Positions 55,375 through 64,000 of a DNA stretch of 64,000 nt are shown one piece after another; within the stretch, counting starts at the first letter, position 1, and every line of letters begins with the position of its first letter. Source of the stretch: Aliarcobacter faecis (GTDB lineage Bacteria > Campylobacterota > Campylobacteria > Campylobacterales > Arcobacteraceae); contig NZ_CP053837.1 of the NCBI RefSeq assembly GCF_013201705.1, forward strand, positions 2,046,001 through 2,110,000, given 5' to 3'. Below the pieces are notes generated by a model, which searched no databases, had not been told where the DNA came from, and worked only from the letters and a program-made list of their open reading frames with translations. The position numbers and the translations under genes are program-made.

Positions 55375-55934
55375 AGATTTTCCTCACAAACTTCTTCTCT
55401 TTTTATCCAATCTAATGCACAATCAAGCTTTCCAAATCCAGCACTTGGATTTATATGTCCAGCATTTTCCATAATTTTCATACCAATATTTAATCTGCTT
55501 TGTAAAGCTATTGCTTCATCTAAGCTCATATATGGATCATTTGTCGAACAAGCCATTATAATCTCTTTTGCTCTTAAATTTTTTGATACAGGATAAGGGA
55601 AAAAAGTTTTTGCCTCCTTTAACTCTTCATTTCTTACTGGAGCTACTAACATTAGTTTATCGAGATTTATATCTAAATCTTCACAAATATGAAACCACAA
55701 TATATTTGCTAAAGAGTGGCAAACTACAATATTTGGTTTAAAATGCTCTAACTCTTTTTTTACAAAACTTTTCCATTCATCTAAATTGGGACTATTTTTA
55801 TTTGGTAATTCTGGAAAAGATACTATAAAATCTTCTTTTATTAAATCTATAGCTAAATAGGCTTGCCAATGTGGATATGAGCTTCCGCTAAGCCCATGTA
55901 AAATCAAAACTCTTTTACTACTATTTTTGCTCAT
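55371..55934 (-). CDS. RBBP9/YdeN-family serine hydrolase
   Basis: A 187-residue alpha/beta hydrolase. It has [19 protein letters not shown] near the start, the nucleophile elbow [10 protein letters not shown] (Ser in C-H-S-L), an acid in [14 protein letters not shown], and [10 protein letters not shown] with the catalytic His. The substrate is unknown. The start is taken at ATG 55934 because GGAAG lies 6-7 bases before it; upstream in-frame Met codons at 55961 would add 9 residues without a better site. It overlaps the preceding 98-residue gene by 14 bp and tsaD by 4 bp. Confidence 0.87.
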   Translation of the reverse strand: MSKNSSKRVLILHGLSGSSYPHWQAYLAIDLIKEDFIVSFPELPNKNSPNLDEWKSFVKKELEHFKPNIVVCHSLANILWFHICEDLDINLDKLMLVAPVRNEELKEAKTFFPYPVSKNLRAKEIIMACSTNDPYMSLDEAIALQSRLNIGMKIMENAGHINPSAGFGKLDCALDWIKREEVCEENL

Positions 55935-56217
55935 CTTTACTTCCATATTTATAAATTTCAAATTTAGCTCTCTTTAAATTCTCTTCTATATTTTCATCAA
56001 AATATTCAATACTTAATTTATAATCTTTTTTAAAAACAAGTGCCACTAACTCTTTTTTATTCTCTATTATTTCATCAGTTTTTGAATGTATTTTCCACTC
56101 TTCAAACTTATTTTCATATATTTTTACAATATCTTTTTCAAACTTATTTCTATTATAAATTAAATAAAGAACTAAAGCTAATAAAATACCAAAAGGAATA
56201 AGTAAATCAATACTCAT
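55921..56217 (-). CDS. Hypothetical single-pass membrane protein
   Basis: A 98-residue protein with an N-terminal membrane helix (LLIPFGILLALVLYLIY) followed by ~75 charged residues, predicted cytoplasmic by the positive residues after the helix (NRNKFEKD). I do not recognise a domain. It overlaps dxr by 11 bp at its start and the hydrolase gene at its end, so it belongs to the operon. The position suggests a conserved small gene of this group, not a random frame. Function unknown. Confidence 0.75.
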   Translation of the reverse strand: MSIDLLIPFGILLALVLYLIYNRNKFEKDIVKIYENKFEEWKIHSKTDEIIENKKELVALVFKKDYKLSIEYFDENIEENLKRAKFEIYKYGSKDEQK

Positions 56218-57274
56218 AATAGGCTCTTACTTCTTTATCTATTAAAAAAATATCATCAATATTTGAAGCTTTTAAATTAGAAAATCTATTTATAGCATCT
56301 AAACTTAATTTTGAAATATCCAAAAATCCTATTTTTCCACTCAAAAATTTTGAAACTGCAACCTCGTTTGCTGCATTTAAAACAACACCTAAATCAAGAT
56401 TATTTAAAATCTCATCTTTAATTTGCCATATAGGATATCTACTCTCTTCTATTTTTTTAAATTCTAAATTTGAAATTTCTAGTAAATCAACTGGTTTTAA
56501 AATCTCACTATCAACTTTTCCTAAAATTGCATAAGATATAGGAAGTTGCATTGAAGTATTTGCAATATGTGCTGTTGTACTTCCATCTTTAAAATTTATT
56601 AATGCATGAATTATCGATTTTGGCTCAATTATTGCATCTAGTTTTTTCGTATCAAAAAGCCAAGCAGCTTCAATTAACTCAAACATTTTATTTGTCATTG
56701 TTGCACTATCGATAGTTATTTTATTTCCCATTTTCCAATTTGGGTGATTTAATGCTTCTTTTATTGAAACATTTTTTAAAGCTTCAAGAGGATAATTTCT
56801 AAAAGAACCACCACTTGCAGTTAAAATCATAGAATCTACTATTTTATCTTGAAGTAGATACCAAAGTCCAAAATGCTCACTATCTATTGCACTTAAATTT
56901 GTTTGGTCTATAAATTTTCCAGCAACAACTAAAGACTCTTTATTTGCAAGTGCAAGCTTTTTACCACACTCAATAGCTTTTAGTGTTGGTTTAAGTCCTA
57001 AAAATCCAACCAGTGCATTAACAACTATTTCTGAAGAGCTATTTTCTATAGCTTCTAAAATAGCAGTTTCTCCAAAAGAGACATCTGTATGATTTACATT
57101 TTTTACATCTTCTTTTGAAGAGACAACTACCTTTTTAGGATTAAACTCTTTGATTTGTTTATTTAGTAACTTTATATTTTTCCCTGCTACTAAAACCTCA
57201 ACATTCAAACCAAATTTTTTTGCAATCTCTAAAGTATTTACTCCTATAGAGCCAGTACTTCCAAGAAGTATCAA
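56207..57274 (-). CDS. dxr: 1-deoxy-D-xylulose 5-phosphate reductoisomerase
   Basis: A 355-residue enzyme, slightly short of the usual ~390-400. The NADPH loop is GSTGSIGVNTLEI at the N-terminus. Substrate and metal parts are ALANKESLVVAG, IDSEHFGLW, TASGGSFRNYPLE, HPNWKMGNKITIDSATMTNK (printed in part) and ANEVAVSKFL. It makes methylerythritol phosphate, the committed step to isoprenoids. It overlaps cdsA by 4 bp, a common neighbour in bacteria. Confidence 0.96.
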   Translation of the reverse strand: MILLGSTGSIGVNTLEIAKKFGLNVEVLVAGKNIKLLNKQIKEFNPKKVVVSSKEDVKNVNHTDVSFGETAILEAIENSSSEIVVNALVGFLGLKPTLKAIECGKKLALANKESLVVAGKFIDQTNLSAIDSEHFGLWYLLQDKIVDSMILTASGGSFRNYPLEALKNVSIKEALNHPNWKMGNKITIDSATMTNKMFELIEAAWLFDTKKLDAIIEPKSIIHALINFKDGSTTAHIANTSMQLPISYAILGKVDSEILKPVDLLEISNLEFKKIEESRYPIWQIKDEILNNLDLGVVLNAANEVAVSKFLSGKIGFLDISKLSLDAINRFSNLKASNIDDIFLIDKEVRAYYEY

Positions 57275-58029
57275 ATAATTATCCTTAAAAGTACCAACAT
57301 TACAATTGCTCCAAAAAGGTATCCATCGACTCTATCTAAAACTCCACCATGCCCTGGTAAAATATTCCCACTATCTTTCACACCAGCTTCTCTTTTTAAA
57401 TAGCTTTCATATAAATCTCCAAATACTGAAGATAGTGAAACAATAGCAGAAACAATAATAGCCCCTAAAATTCCTATTTCATTTATTGATGTCAATGTAC
57501 CTAAAATAATAGCTAAAGTCATACCACCAATAACACCTTCTAAAGTTTTATTTGGGCTAGTTTCACTGAATGGAGTTTTTCCAAATGTTTTTCCTGCAAA
57601 ATAAGCCCCTATATCAGTAGCTGCAACTATTACTAAAAGCCAAAATAGAACCATTACTCCAAATTCGCTATATAATGAAATTAAAAATACAAATGATGCA
57701 GTTGGATAAAGTAGTGGCAAAATCATTTTTCTATCAAGTTTTCTTTTGTAAGCAAGTTGTGAAGCATACCCCATAGCAACAATAAATATTAAATCAACAG
57801 GCATTGGATAAAAATATACTGCTACCCAAAGTAACAAAATATAGATATATATACTTTTATCTTCTAGTTTATATAAATCTTTTGCCTCTTTTACTGCAAC
57901 TATTAGCACAATTCCAAATACTAGCCAAAATAGAAAATATGAATCTATATAGCCAATAATAAGCATTGCAATTATTAAAATAATTCCTGTTTTTACTCTA
58001 GTAGATAATCCACCTAAAATTTCTAACAT
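57271..58029 (-). CDS. cdsA: Phosphatidate cytidylyltransferase
   Basis: A 252-residue membrane enzyme with about eight hydrophobic helices and the CDP-alcohol signature near the end: SYLKREAGVKDSG followed by LPGHGGVLDRVDG. It makes CDP-diacylglycerol, the precursor of all phospholipids. It appears to be the first gene of the nine-gene minus-strand run down to thiG. A TAGAAT-like -10 box may lie about 35 bp upstream in the gap to traT, but the evidence is weak. Confidence 0.95.
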   Translation of the reverse strand: MLEILGGLSTRVKTGIILIIAMLIIGYIDSYFLFWLVFGIVLIVAVKEAKDLYKLEDKSIYIYILLLWVAVYFYPMPVDLIFIVAMGYASQLAYKRKLDRKMILPLLYPTASFVFLISLYSEFGVMVLFWLLVIVAATDIGAYFAGKTFGKTPFSETSPNKTLEGVIGGMTLAIILGTLTSINEIGILGAIIVSAIVSLSSVFGDLYESYLKREAGVKDSGNILPGHGGVLDRVDGYLFGAIVMLVLLRIII

Positions 58030-58117
58030 ATTTCTTGACCTTAAAATAAAAATTGCTTTATTCTACTAAAATTTGGCTTTTAATTGGATTTATTGTTTTG
58101 AAAGGATAAATAGGATG

Positions 58118-58144
58118 AAATGCACTAAAAAATTTAGTGCATTT
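58118..58144. terminator. Hairpin downstream of traT
   Basis: A 12 bp stem AAATGCACTAAA / TTTAGTGCATTT with a 3-base loop, 8 bp past the traT stop. The better U-run is on the plus strand, where no gene ends; on the minus strand only TTTC follows. Confidence 0.55.
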
Positions 58145-58152
58145 TAATTTTT

Positions 58153-58929
58153 TTAGAATAACCCAGCTATTTGATTTGAAATCTGTTTTTCTAAAATTGG
58201 TGTTGCTTCTTGTAATGTAAGTTTCATTTTTGTAGCTTCAGCCAACATCATAGTTTTGTGTTCAATAAAATCTGACTCATAATTTTGTGTATTTGCACTA
58301 GCCATATTTGAATTTAAATGACCTGTTGCATTTACATCTTTAACTGAACCTCCAAAACTATTGATAAACCCAGCTTTTTTACCATCACTAACACTAGCTT
58401 GTCCAGCAACTGTTGAATTAGAAGAGTAAACAGGACCTTTAGCTTTTTCTCTAATTACGATATCAACTTGCATTTGATAAATTGTATCTTCAGTTGCTTT
58501 TGCTATTAACCCACCTAGTAGTGCTCCACCTAAACCAGCAGCTATTGAACCACCAGCTCCACCACCATTATATCCAGCAACACCAGCCCCGATAGCTCCT
58601 GCTCCTAATGCTCCACCAGCAGCATTATTTTCTTGTTTTTTATCGCAATAAAGTATATTCATCATTAAAACATAAGTTGCAATTTCTGGATCATCTACAA
58701 CTGTGTAACCTTTTGCCTGAAGTTCAGCAATTATCGAGTTTTCAAGATTTATTTTTTGTCCACTTGTATTTTTACTAGATACGAAAACTGTTCTTAACTC
58801 TTTTTTTACTGGATTTATAAAAATACTTTGAGTCATTTTTGCATTTGTTTGTAATTCGCTTGTAGCACAACCCGTAAATAACATAGTTGCAGCAACAACA
58901 CTTAAACCTAAAATTTTTATTCTATTCAT
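58153..58929 (-). CDS. traT: TraT-like outer membrane lipoprotein
   Basis: A 258-residue lipoprotein. The signal ends in lipobox LFTGC. The family body is visible in FVSSKNTSGQKINLENSIIA, AELQAKGYTVVDDPEIATYVL, a long glycine-rich membrane-like stretch (~residues 105-145) and MQVDIVIREKAKG. TraT was described from F plasmids, where it gives surface exclusion and complement resistance. Here it is a single chromosomal copy without transfer genes, as in several Campylobacterota. The gap of 91 bp to the upstream NFACT gene suggests its own promoter. Confidence 0.9.
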   Translation of the reverse strand: MNRIKILGLSVVAATMLFTGCATSELQTNAKMTQSIFINPVKKELRTVFVSSKNTSGQKINLENSIIAELQAKGYTVVDDPEIATYVLMMNILYCDKKQENNAAGGALGAGAIGAGVAGYNGGGAGGSIAAGLGGALLGGLIAKATEDTIYQMQVDIVIREKAKGPVYSSNSTVAGQASVSDGKKAGFINSFGGSVKDVNATGHLNSNMASANTQNYESDFIEHKTMMLAEATKMKLTLQEATPILEKQISNQIAGLF

Positions 58930-59020
58930 AAAATAGTCTCCTTGACAAAATTTAAAATTGATTTTACAATTTAGAAATTAAATTCTTAATTAAACTAAAA
59001 TAATTATTTAATTTTTAAAT

Positions 59021-60349
59021 TCATATTTTTATAGTTGTAGTAGTATAAGGATTATAAAGTACATTTGCTCCATACTGTATTTTTACATTTCTTCTTTGTG
59101 TAAAATCAACTTCATAAGCTCCACTAAAATCCACACTAAATTTTGCACATAAAGTAGCAGCTTTTTCTATTACAGTTAGTGGTAACTCTTTTTTACTATT
59201 TTGTACAATAACATGGCAAGATGGTCTATCTTTTAAATGAAACCAGAAATCACTAGCTTTTGAATTTTCAAGCAAATATATATTTTCTCTTTCATTAGAG
59301 CCTAACATTATTTTGTACCCTTCAAAAAAGAAGCTCTCATAATTTTGAGCCTTTTTTGTTTTTGTTTGATTCTTCTCTTTTTTTGGGTATAAAAACTCAC
59401 ACTCATCTATTGTATTTGCATTTTGTAAATTATCTTTAAGTCTTTTTGAAAAATCTAATTTATCTTTTAAATTATCCTCTTCCAAACTTATATTTAAAGC
59501 TTTTTGTTTAAATCTTTTTGCTTTTTTAAAAAGTTCATTCGTATATTTACTAGGATTTTGCATATTTTCAAGCTCTACTTTTAAAATTTTTCCATCATAA
59601 TTTTCTACTTTTAACTCTTTTTGATAAGGTTTTATATTATGAAGATTTGCTAATATTAAGTTTGCTTTAGTATAAATATTATTTGCTTCAAATTCTAATT
59701 CTTCCTTTTTTGGTAAAGATTTGAGAATATTTTCAACTTTTTTTATATTTCTATCTAAAATAGTAATTTTCTGATTTTTAATACTTTCTAAATTTTGTTT
59801 TTCAATATCTTCATAAACTTTATATAAATACTCTTCAATATTATCTATTTCTTCAATTTTTGGAATAAAATCTTTTTTTGGTATCTCTTCAAGCTTTACT
59901 CCTACTTTTACAACTCTAAAAGATGAGTACTCATCAATATGTCTTAAAGCTTCCAAAATAACTCTATTTTCATCTAAAATAATAATATTTGTGAATTTCC
60001 CAGTAAATTCTAACTGTAAAATTAAAATCTCTTTTTTATAAGAAGAACTAGAACTAACTTTTATATTTATAATCTTATCATCGTTATAGAGTTCAATATC
60101 CTCTATTTTTGAATTTGTAAATTTCTTTTGCAAAACTACATCAAATGGTGCATTAAAATCTTTTTTTGATGATAATTGCTCTTTTATTTTAAAAATTCTT
60201 GAATTAGACTTGCTTAAATCAAAATAAATAATGTTCTTATTATTAAATTCAATTATAATTATATTATTGTCAATTCTTCGTATAAACTTGATAATATGGG
60301 TATTCTCTTTTAGATATTCACATATAGCTTTTAATAAAAAATATTTCAT
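59021..60349 (-). CDS. NFACT-family protein (RqcH-like)
   Basis: A 442-residue protein. The N-terminal NFACT-N part (~1-180) includes GKFTNIIILDENRVILEAL. A coiled-coil middle spans ~180-320. The C-terminal NFACT-R part (~330-442) includes DFWFHLKDRPSCHVIV and YEVDFTQRRNVKIQYGANV. RqcH binds stalled 50S subunits and adds alanine tails. The Asp-Arg pair that RqcH needs appears here as D91-K92 (NDDKIINI). The protein is shorter than B. subtilis RqcH (~570). It may still bind ribosomes, but tailing activity is doubtful. It is divergent from the small periplasmic gene at 60438. Confidence 0.85.
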   Translation of the reverse strand: MKYFLLKAICEYLKENTHIIKFIRRIDNNIIIIEFNNKNIIYFDLSKSNSRIFKIKEQLSSKKDFNAPFDVVLQKKFTNSKIEDIELYNDDKIINIKVSSSSSYKKEILILQLEFTGKFTNIIILDENRVILEALRHIDEYSSFRVVKVGVKLEEIPKKDFIPKIEEIDNIEEYLYKVYEDIEKQNLESIKNQKITILDRNIKKVENILKSLPKKEELEFEANNIYTKANLILANLHNIKPYQKELKVENYDGKILKVELENMQNPSKYTNELFKKAKRFKQKALNISLEEDNLKDKLDFSKRLKDNLQNANTIDECEFLYPKKEKNQTKTKKAQNYESFFFEGYKIMLGSNERENIYLLENSKASDFWFHLKDRPSCHVIVQNSKKELPLTVIEKAATLCAKFSVDFSGAYEVDFTQRRNVKIQYGANVLYNPYTTTTIKI

Positions 60350-60401
60350 AATTTATTCACTTTATTTTATAATTCTTCAGAAGATTTTTATATCTTGAAG
60401 G

Positions 60402-60407
60402 TATAAT
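60402..60407 (+). promoter_or_regulatory. Extended -10 box for the small periplasmic gene
   Basis: GGTATAAT lies 31 bp before the ATG, preceded by a T-rich tract. No consensus -35 box is present. Confidence 0.5.
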
Positions 60408-60437
60408 TATATCTAAATTTATTTACAGGAGAATATT

Positions 60438-60758
60438 ATGAAATTAGTTAAAATTTTAGTTGCATCAACTTTAGCTCTAGGAGTAGCATCAACTTCCCTA
60501 ATGGCAGATGCAGTAAAAGGACAAAAGTTCTATATTAAGTTACTAAAAGAGCCTTGTGGTTTAGATGGAGCAAAATTTGCAGTTAAACATACTCAAGAAG
60601 AGTGGAAACAAATAAAAGCTGATGGAAAAGGTGAAGCTGAAATTATGAAAATTTGTCCAAAAGTTCAAGCAGGTGAAATAAAAGATACTCAAATTGAGCA
60701 TATTTTAGATTTTTCTATAGAGTTTGCAAGTGATTCAGGAAATGTTCCTTCTTGCTAA
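60438..60758 (+). CDS. Small periplasmic cysteine protein, cytochrome-like without haem site
   Basis: A 106-residue protein with a signal peptide (KILVASTLALGVASTSLMADA) and a mature part of about 83 residues. It has three Cys, in EPCG, KICP and a C-terminal VPSC, but no CxxCH haem motif. The helical make-up (KGQKFYIKLLKEPCGLDGAKFAVKH; EEWKQIKADGK; ILDFSIEFASDSGNVPS) recalls small c-type cytochromes that have lost the haem site. AGGAG precedes the ATG and a strong terminator follows, so it is a highly expressed single-gene unit. Function is unknown. Confidence 0.75.
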   Translation: MKLVKILVASTLALGVASTSLMADAVKGQKFYIKLLKEPCGLDGAKFAVKHTQEEWKQIKADGKGEAEIMKICPKVQAGEIKDTQIEHILDFSIEFASDSGNVPSC

Positions 60759-60766
60759 AAAGTTTT

Positions 60767-60800
60767 AAAGTGGGAGGTGTTAATTAAGACCTCCCACTTT
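60767..60800 (+). terminator. Strong intrinsic terminator
   Basis: A 12 bp stem AAAGTGGGAGGT / ACCTCCCACTTT with a 10-base loop followed by a T-run. It is the most GC-rich hairpin of the intergenic regions. Confidence 0.95.
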
Positions 60801-60834
60801 TTTTTCTAAATTAAATATATTTAAAAGAGTTAAT

Positions 60835-62436
60835 ATGAAAAGAAATTTAATTGCATTATCAGTTATTGCTGCACTTGGAACAAATTCTTTCGCATCTGAT
60901 AATAAAGAGATGCTTAATCAAATACAAATTCTAAAAGCACAAATTGAAGCTTTAGAAAAAAAAGTGGCTGAACAAGAACTTAAAAATATTGAAGCCCAAA
61001 AGAAAGTTACAGATGTAGTACCAACTCAACAAACAACAAATATTGATGAAAAAAGAATTGAGAATATTGAAAAAAAACTTGATTCAGTTTCAAAAACAGC
61101 AACAACTGCAAAAATTCAAAGTGCACAAGATAATATAAAATGGGATGTTGATTTTAGAACACAAGTTGATAATATTCAATACAAGTATGTTGATGGCTCA
61201 AAATCAAAAAATAATGCTCTTTTAACAAATAGACTTTGGTTAGGTGCTAAATATAAAGCTGATGACCATTCATCTTTTTTTGGAAAACTATCTTATAACA
61301 AAGCATTTGGAGATACAGCAGACCACTCTCAATCAAATACAAATCCTGGTTATGCTAACTTTGATTGGGTTACAAATGAGAATGCAACTGATAATAGTGT
61401 AAAAGTAAAAGAGGCTTATTGGTTATATCAAAATGCAACACTTCTTGGCTCTGATATTCCTTGGTCTGTTTCTGTTGGTAGACGTCCATCAACTGATGGT
61501 TTACCTATAAATATTAGAAATGACCAACAACCAAATTCTCCACTTTCTCATACTGTTGATGTTGAATTTGATGGATTTTCATTTAAAGTTGATACTGAAA
61601 GCTTAACTGGACTTACAGGTTCTTGGTTAAAAGTTTGTGGAGGAAGAGGTTTAACAAATGCCACTCCAAGATTTGATATGTTTAAACCAGCATATTCAAA
61701 AGATGATGAAAAGAATGATAATATCGATATGTTAGGATTAATAGTTGTACCTTATGATAATGGACAATATTCTGTTCATATGCAATATTCACATGCTTGG
61801 AATTTGATTGGATATAGTGCAGATGCTATAGGTAAATTTAATTATGCCTATGGAAATTATATGAATAGTTCTAATGCAAATACAGCTTATGAGTTACAAA
61901 TGGCAAAACCTTCATTTGAAGATGTTGGAGATATTGATTTAGCAACAGTTTTATTTAAAACAGAAGGTATTGGAGATGGTATTTCTGAAACTTTAGATAA
62001 TACTACAGCTTTTGCTTCATTTGCTATGAGTAAAACAAATCCAAACTCTAAAGGAATGCTAGGTTCAACTGATTCTGAAACTGGATATTCTGTTTGGTTA
62101 GGTATAAATACTCCTTGCCCAATTCTACCAGATAGTGCAAAAATTGGATTTGAATGGAATAAAGGGAGTAAATATTGGAGATCTATGACTTATGGTGAAG
62201 ATACTTATGCTGGAAGTAAAATAGCAGCTCGTGGTCAAGCCTTTGAGGTTTATAGAACTCAGAAATTAACTGACGCTTTAAGTTTTGGAGTAAGCTATGT
62301 ATATATAGATTATGATTATACAGGTTCAAACTCTTTCTTTGGATATGATGGAACACCAACTCCTATTTCTAAAGCTGACGGAAGTGCAGTTAAAGAAGCT
62401 AGAGATCTTAGAGCATATGTAAGATATAAATTTTAA
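60835..62436 (+). CDS. DUF3373-type outer membrane porin
   Basis: A 533-residue protein with signal peptide (KRNLIALSVIAALGTNSFA), a coiled coil at ~25-95 (MLNQIQILKAQIEALEKKVAE) and a long beta-barrel-like region with alternating polar/aromatic strands such as LWLGAKYKADDHSSFFGKL and WSVSVGRRPSTDG. It ends in the outer-membrane signature YVRYKF with terminal Phe. The layout is that of DUF3373 proteins, common in Arcobacter and Sulfurimonas relatives. The coiled coil may bind peptidoglycan or form a trimer. It stands alone between two strong terminators. Confidence 0.88.
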   Translation: MKRNLIALSVIAALGTNSFASDNKEMLNQIQILKAQIEALEKKVAEQELKNIEAQKKVTDVVPTQQTTNIDEKRIENIEKKLDSVSKTATTAKIQSAQDNIKWDVDFRTQVDNIQYKYVDGSKSKNNALLTNRLWLGAKYKADDHSSFFGKLSYNKAFGDTADHSQSNTNPGYANFDWVTNENATDNSVKVKEAYWLYQNATLLGSDIPWSVSVGRRPSTDGLPINIRNDQQPNSPLSHTVDVEFDGFSFKVDTESLTGLTGSWLKVCGGRGLTNATPRFDMFKPAYSKDDEKNDNIDMLGLIVVPYDNGQYSVHMQYSHAWNLIGYSADAIGKFNYAYGNYMNSSNANTAYELQMAKPSFEDVGDIDLATVLFKTEGIGDGISETLDNTTAFASFAMSKTNPNSKGMLGSTDSETGYSVWLGINTPCPILPDSAKIGFEWNKGSKYWRSMTYGEDTYAGSKIAARGQAFEVYRTQKLTDALSFGVSYVYIDYDYTGSNSFFGYDGTPTPISKADGSAVKEARDLRAYVRYKF

Positions 62437-62438
62437 AT

Positions 62439-62463
62439 AAAAAGGTGATTACTTCACCTTTTT
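62439..62463. terminator. Bidirectional terminator after the porin
   Basis: A 10 bp stem AAAAAGGTGA / TCACCTTTTT with a 5-base loop lies between the porin stop and the stop of the convergent 171-residue gene, with T-runs on both strands. Confidence 0.85.
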
Positions 62464-62977
62464 ATCTTAAATTATATTTATCAAAATTAAAAATAACTTT
62501 TTCAGCTAATTCAATCATTTTTATATTTAAACCTTTAAACTCCAAATTTTTTATGTTTACAAGAAATTTATCATAAACTTGAAAATATGGATATAAAATA
62601 AAATAGATATACTCTTTTGAAGTCGATTCCTTATTTAACTCTTTAAACCATAAAGTAAGTAATGAGAAATAAAGCATTGAAGGATTAAATTCTTCATTTA
62701 ATTTAAGATTTTTTGATACTTCTTTATTTATAAAATCATAACAGCTTAAAATAGCTTTTATTCTAAAATTTTTACGATTTCTTATATAATAATCTTGAGA
62801 AAAAGTTATTTTTTCAATTTCCTTTAATATAGTAAGCCCTATATTATTAAATTCAACTAAAATATCTCTATCTAATCCATACTCTTTTATATCATTATTA
62901 TCTTTATAAGACAAGATTAAATCTTTACAAAAGAGTAATAAAGCTTCTGTTTTTATTTTTGAAATATTTATAACCAT
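62462..62977 (-). CDS. Hypothetical protein, 171 residues
   Basis: I do not recognise this protein. It is mainly helical, rich in Lys, Asn, Ile and Phe, without signal peptide or clear membrane segment. It contains SFLL-type helices such as PSMLYFSLLTLWFKEL and EYIYFILYPYFQVYDKFL. The codon use matches its neighbours. It has the size and look of a small cytoplasmic helical protein. The ATG at 62977 has only a poor ribosome site (TTTGAAATGGTTATAAAT region). It is convergent with the porin gene and divergent from thrS. Confidence 0.6.
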   Translation of the reverse strand: MVINISKIKTEALLLFCKDLILSYKDNNDIKEYGLDRDILVEFNNIGLTILKEIEKITFSQDYYIRNRKNFRIKAILSCYDFINKEVSKNLKLNEEFNPSMLYFSLLTLWFKELNKESTSKEYIYFILYPYFQVYDKFLVNIKNLEFKGLNIKMIELAEKVIFNFDKYNLR

Positions 62978-63088
62978 TTCAAATTGTAACTAAATTTTGT
63001 TAAATTTGATTATATTTTTATTATTTTTAAGTTGTATTGAGATAGAATAAAGGCAATTTTATTAAATTTTTTAGAAAAAAGGAAATTA

Positions 63089-64000
63089 TTGGAACCTATT
63101 GGAGTACTAAAAGATGGTCAAATTTATGACCTTCAAACTGCAGAGGCTTTAAATATTAGCGGAGATACAATTAAAGCCGACGACTCAAGTGAATCTTTAG
63201 AGATTTTAAGACACTCAACTGCTCACCTTATGGCTCAAGCTATAAAAGAACTATATCCTGAAGCAAAATTCTTTGTTGGTCCAGTCGTAAATGAAGGATT
63301 TTACTACGATTTTAAAATAAATAGTAAAATCTCTGATGAAGATTTACCAAAAATCGAAAAGAAGATGAAAGAGTTAGCTGATAGAAAACTAGCTATTACT
63401 AGACATGAAACAACTAGAGAAGAGTTTTATGAAGAGTTTAAAAATGATGAGCTAAAACAAGCTGTTTTAAAAAATATCAAAGATGAAGTAATCACTGTTT
63501 ATAAACAAGGTGATTTCAAAGATTTATGTAGAGGTCCTCACTTACCAAATACTAGAATGATTAGAAGCTTCAAACTAACTAGAGTTGCTGGAGCATATTT
63601 GGGTGGAGATGAAAAAAATGAGATGATAACTAGAATTTATGGAATCTCATTTTTTGATAAAAAAGCTTTAAATGATTATGTAACAATGATTGAAGAAGCA
63701 AAAAAAAGAGACCATAGAAAACTAGGAACTGAGCTTGAACTATTTACATTTAATGATGATGTAGGTGCAGGTCTTCCTTTATGGTTACCAAATGGTTCAA
63801 GACTTAGAAGTAAATTAGAACATCTTTTATATAAAGCTCATAGAATAAGAGGTTATGAGCCAGTACGAGGTCCAGAAATATTAAAAGCAGAAATGTGGAA
63901 AATATCTGGGCACTATGATAATTATAAAGAGAATATGTATTTTACAACTATTGATGAACAAGAATATGGTATAAAGCCAATGAACTGTGTTGGACATATT
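63089..64000 (+). CDS. thrS: Threonyl-tRNA synthetase, N-terminal half (partial)
   Basis: The frame runs from a TTG at 63089 to the window edge, 304 codons. The start is preceded by AAAAAAGGAAA with good spacing. The first ~45 residues are short and lack a full TGS domain; then the editing domain begins with RHSTAHLMAQAIKELYPEAK (HxxxH zinc site). FKDLCRGPHLPNT (editing Cys) and the class II start NGSRLRSKLEHLLYKAHRIRGYEPVRGPEI (read in part) follow. Campylobacterota ThrS proteins are typically ~600 residues without TGS, as here. The rest lies outside. Confidence 0.95.
   Translation, partial: MEPIGVLKDGQIYDLQTAEALNISGDTIKADDSSESLEILRHSTAHLMAQAIKELYPEAKFFVGPVVNEGFYYDFKINSKISDEDLPKIEKKMKELADRKLAITRHETTREEFYEEFKNDELKQAVLKNIKDEVITVYKQGDFKDLCRGPHLPNTRMIRSFKLTRVAGAYLGGDEKNEMITRIYGISFFDKKALNDYVTMIEEAKKRDHRKLGTELELFTFNDDVGAGLPLWLPNGSRLRSKLEHLLYKAHRIRGYEPVRGPEILKAEMWKISGHYDNYKENMYFTTIDEQEYGIKPMNCVGHI

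Noticed and set aside
58153-58929. traT as a sign of a conjugative plasmid
   Set aside because: No transfer, relaxase or replication genes are nearby; the neighbours are core chromosomal genes.
60438-60758. Class I c-type cytochrome
   Set aside because: No CxxCH motif exists in the frame, so covalent haem attachment is not supported.

Overview
The window is a 64 kb piece of a low-GC bacterial chromosome. The gene content and protein style point to the Arcobacter group (Aliarcobacter and relatives, Campylobacterota): a DUF3373-type porin, a threonyl-tRNA synthetase without TGS domain, an LplT/PlsC/acyl-ACP synthetase fusion, T-rich promoters with TATAAT-like -10 boxes and weak -35 boxes, and frequent TTG starts. 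The assignment is inferred from protein resemblance, not from rRNA.

Layout. 1-9.5 kb: the end of an ankyrin-repeat protein, glnD, a three-domain lysophospholipid transporter/acyltransferase/acyl-ACP synthetase, a DctA-type symporter, a second ankyrin protein and a DUF350 membrane protein. 9.5-13.5 kb (minus strand): a YnfA-like protein, arsB, a gamma-glutamylcyclotransferase-like protein and transketolase. 13.5-38.6 kb (minus strand): a 25 kb type I secretion/adhesin locus. It holds a TolC-family outer membrane protein with a C-terminal SPOR-like domain, a LapB-type ABC exporter, a HlyD/LapC-type adaptor, a 4575-residue adhesin with 18 apparently identical 147-residue repeats plus VWA and RTX modules, a sensor-less histidine kinase, and a second, 1578-residue substrate with a related C-terminus. 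38.7-41.8 kb: a divergent OmpR-type regulator and a histidine kinase with two periplasmic substrate-binding domains. 41.8-50.8 kb: a PLD-helicase, a chemotaxis receptor, an Aat-like transferase, an AraC-family regulator, OadG/OadA-type proteins and a tiny lipoprotein. 50.8-51.5 kb: six tRNA genes behind a consensus promoter. 51.5-58 kb: a tightly packed minus-strand run cdsA-dxr-hypothetical-hydrolase-tsaD-sui1-nnr-cutA-thiG. 58-64 kb: traT, an NFACT protein, a small periplasmic cysteine protein, a DUF3373 porin, an unknown protein and the start of thrS.

The adhesin locus is the most interesting part. It reads as a self-contained LapA-like system: the exporter trio, a giant adhesin whose N-terminus carries a dialanine, glycine-rich segment where LapG proteases cut in other systems, a second substrate with a different N-terminus, and a neighbouring two-component pair. 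Both adhesin genes share an almost identical promoter element, a direct repeat with an 11 bp period just upstream of the -10 box. A related 11 bp-period repeat lies between tolC and the response regulator gene. This suggests that the OmpR-type regulator controls exporter and cargo together. LapD and LapG are not encoded in the window.
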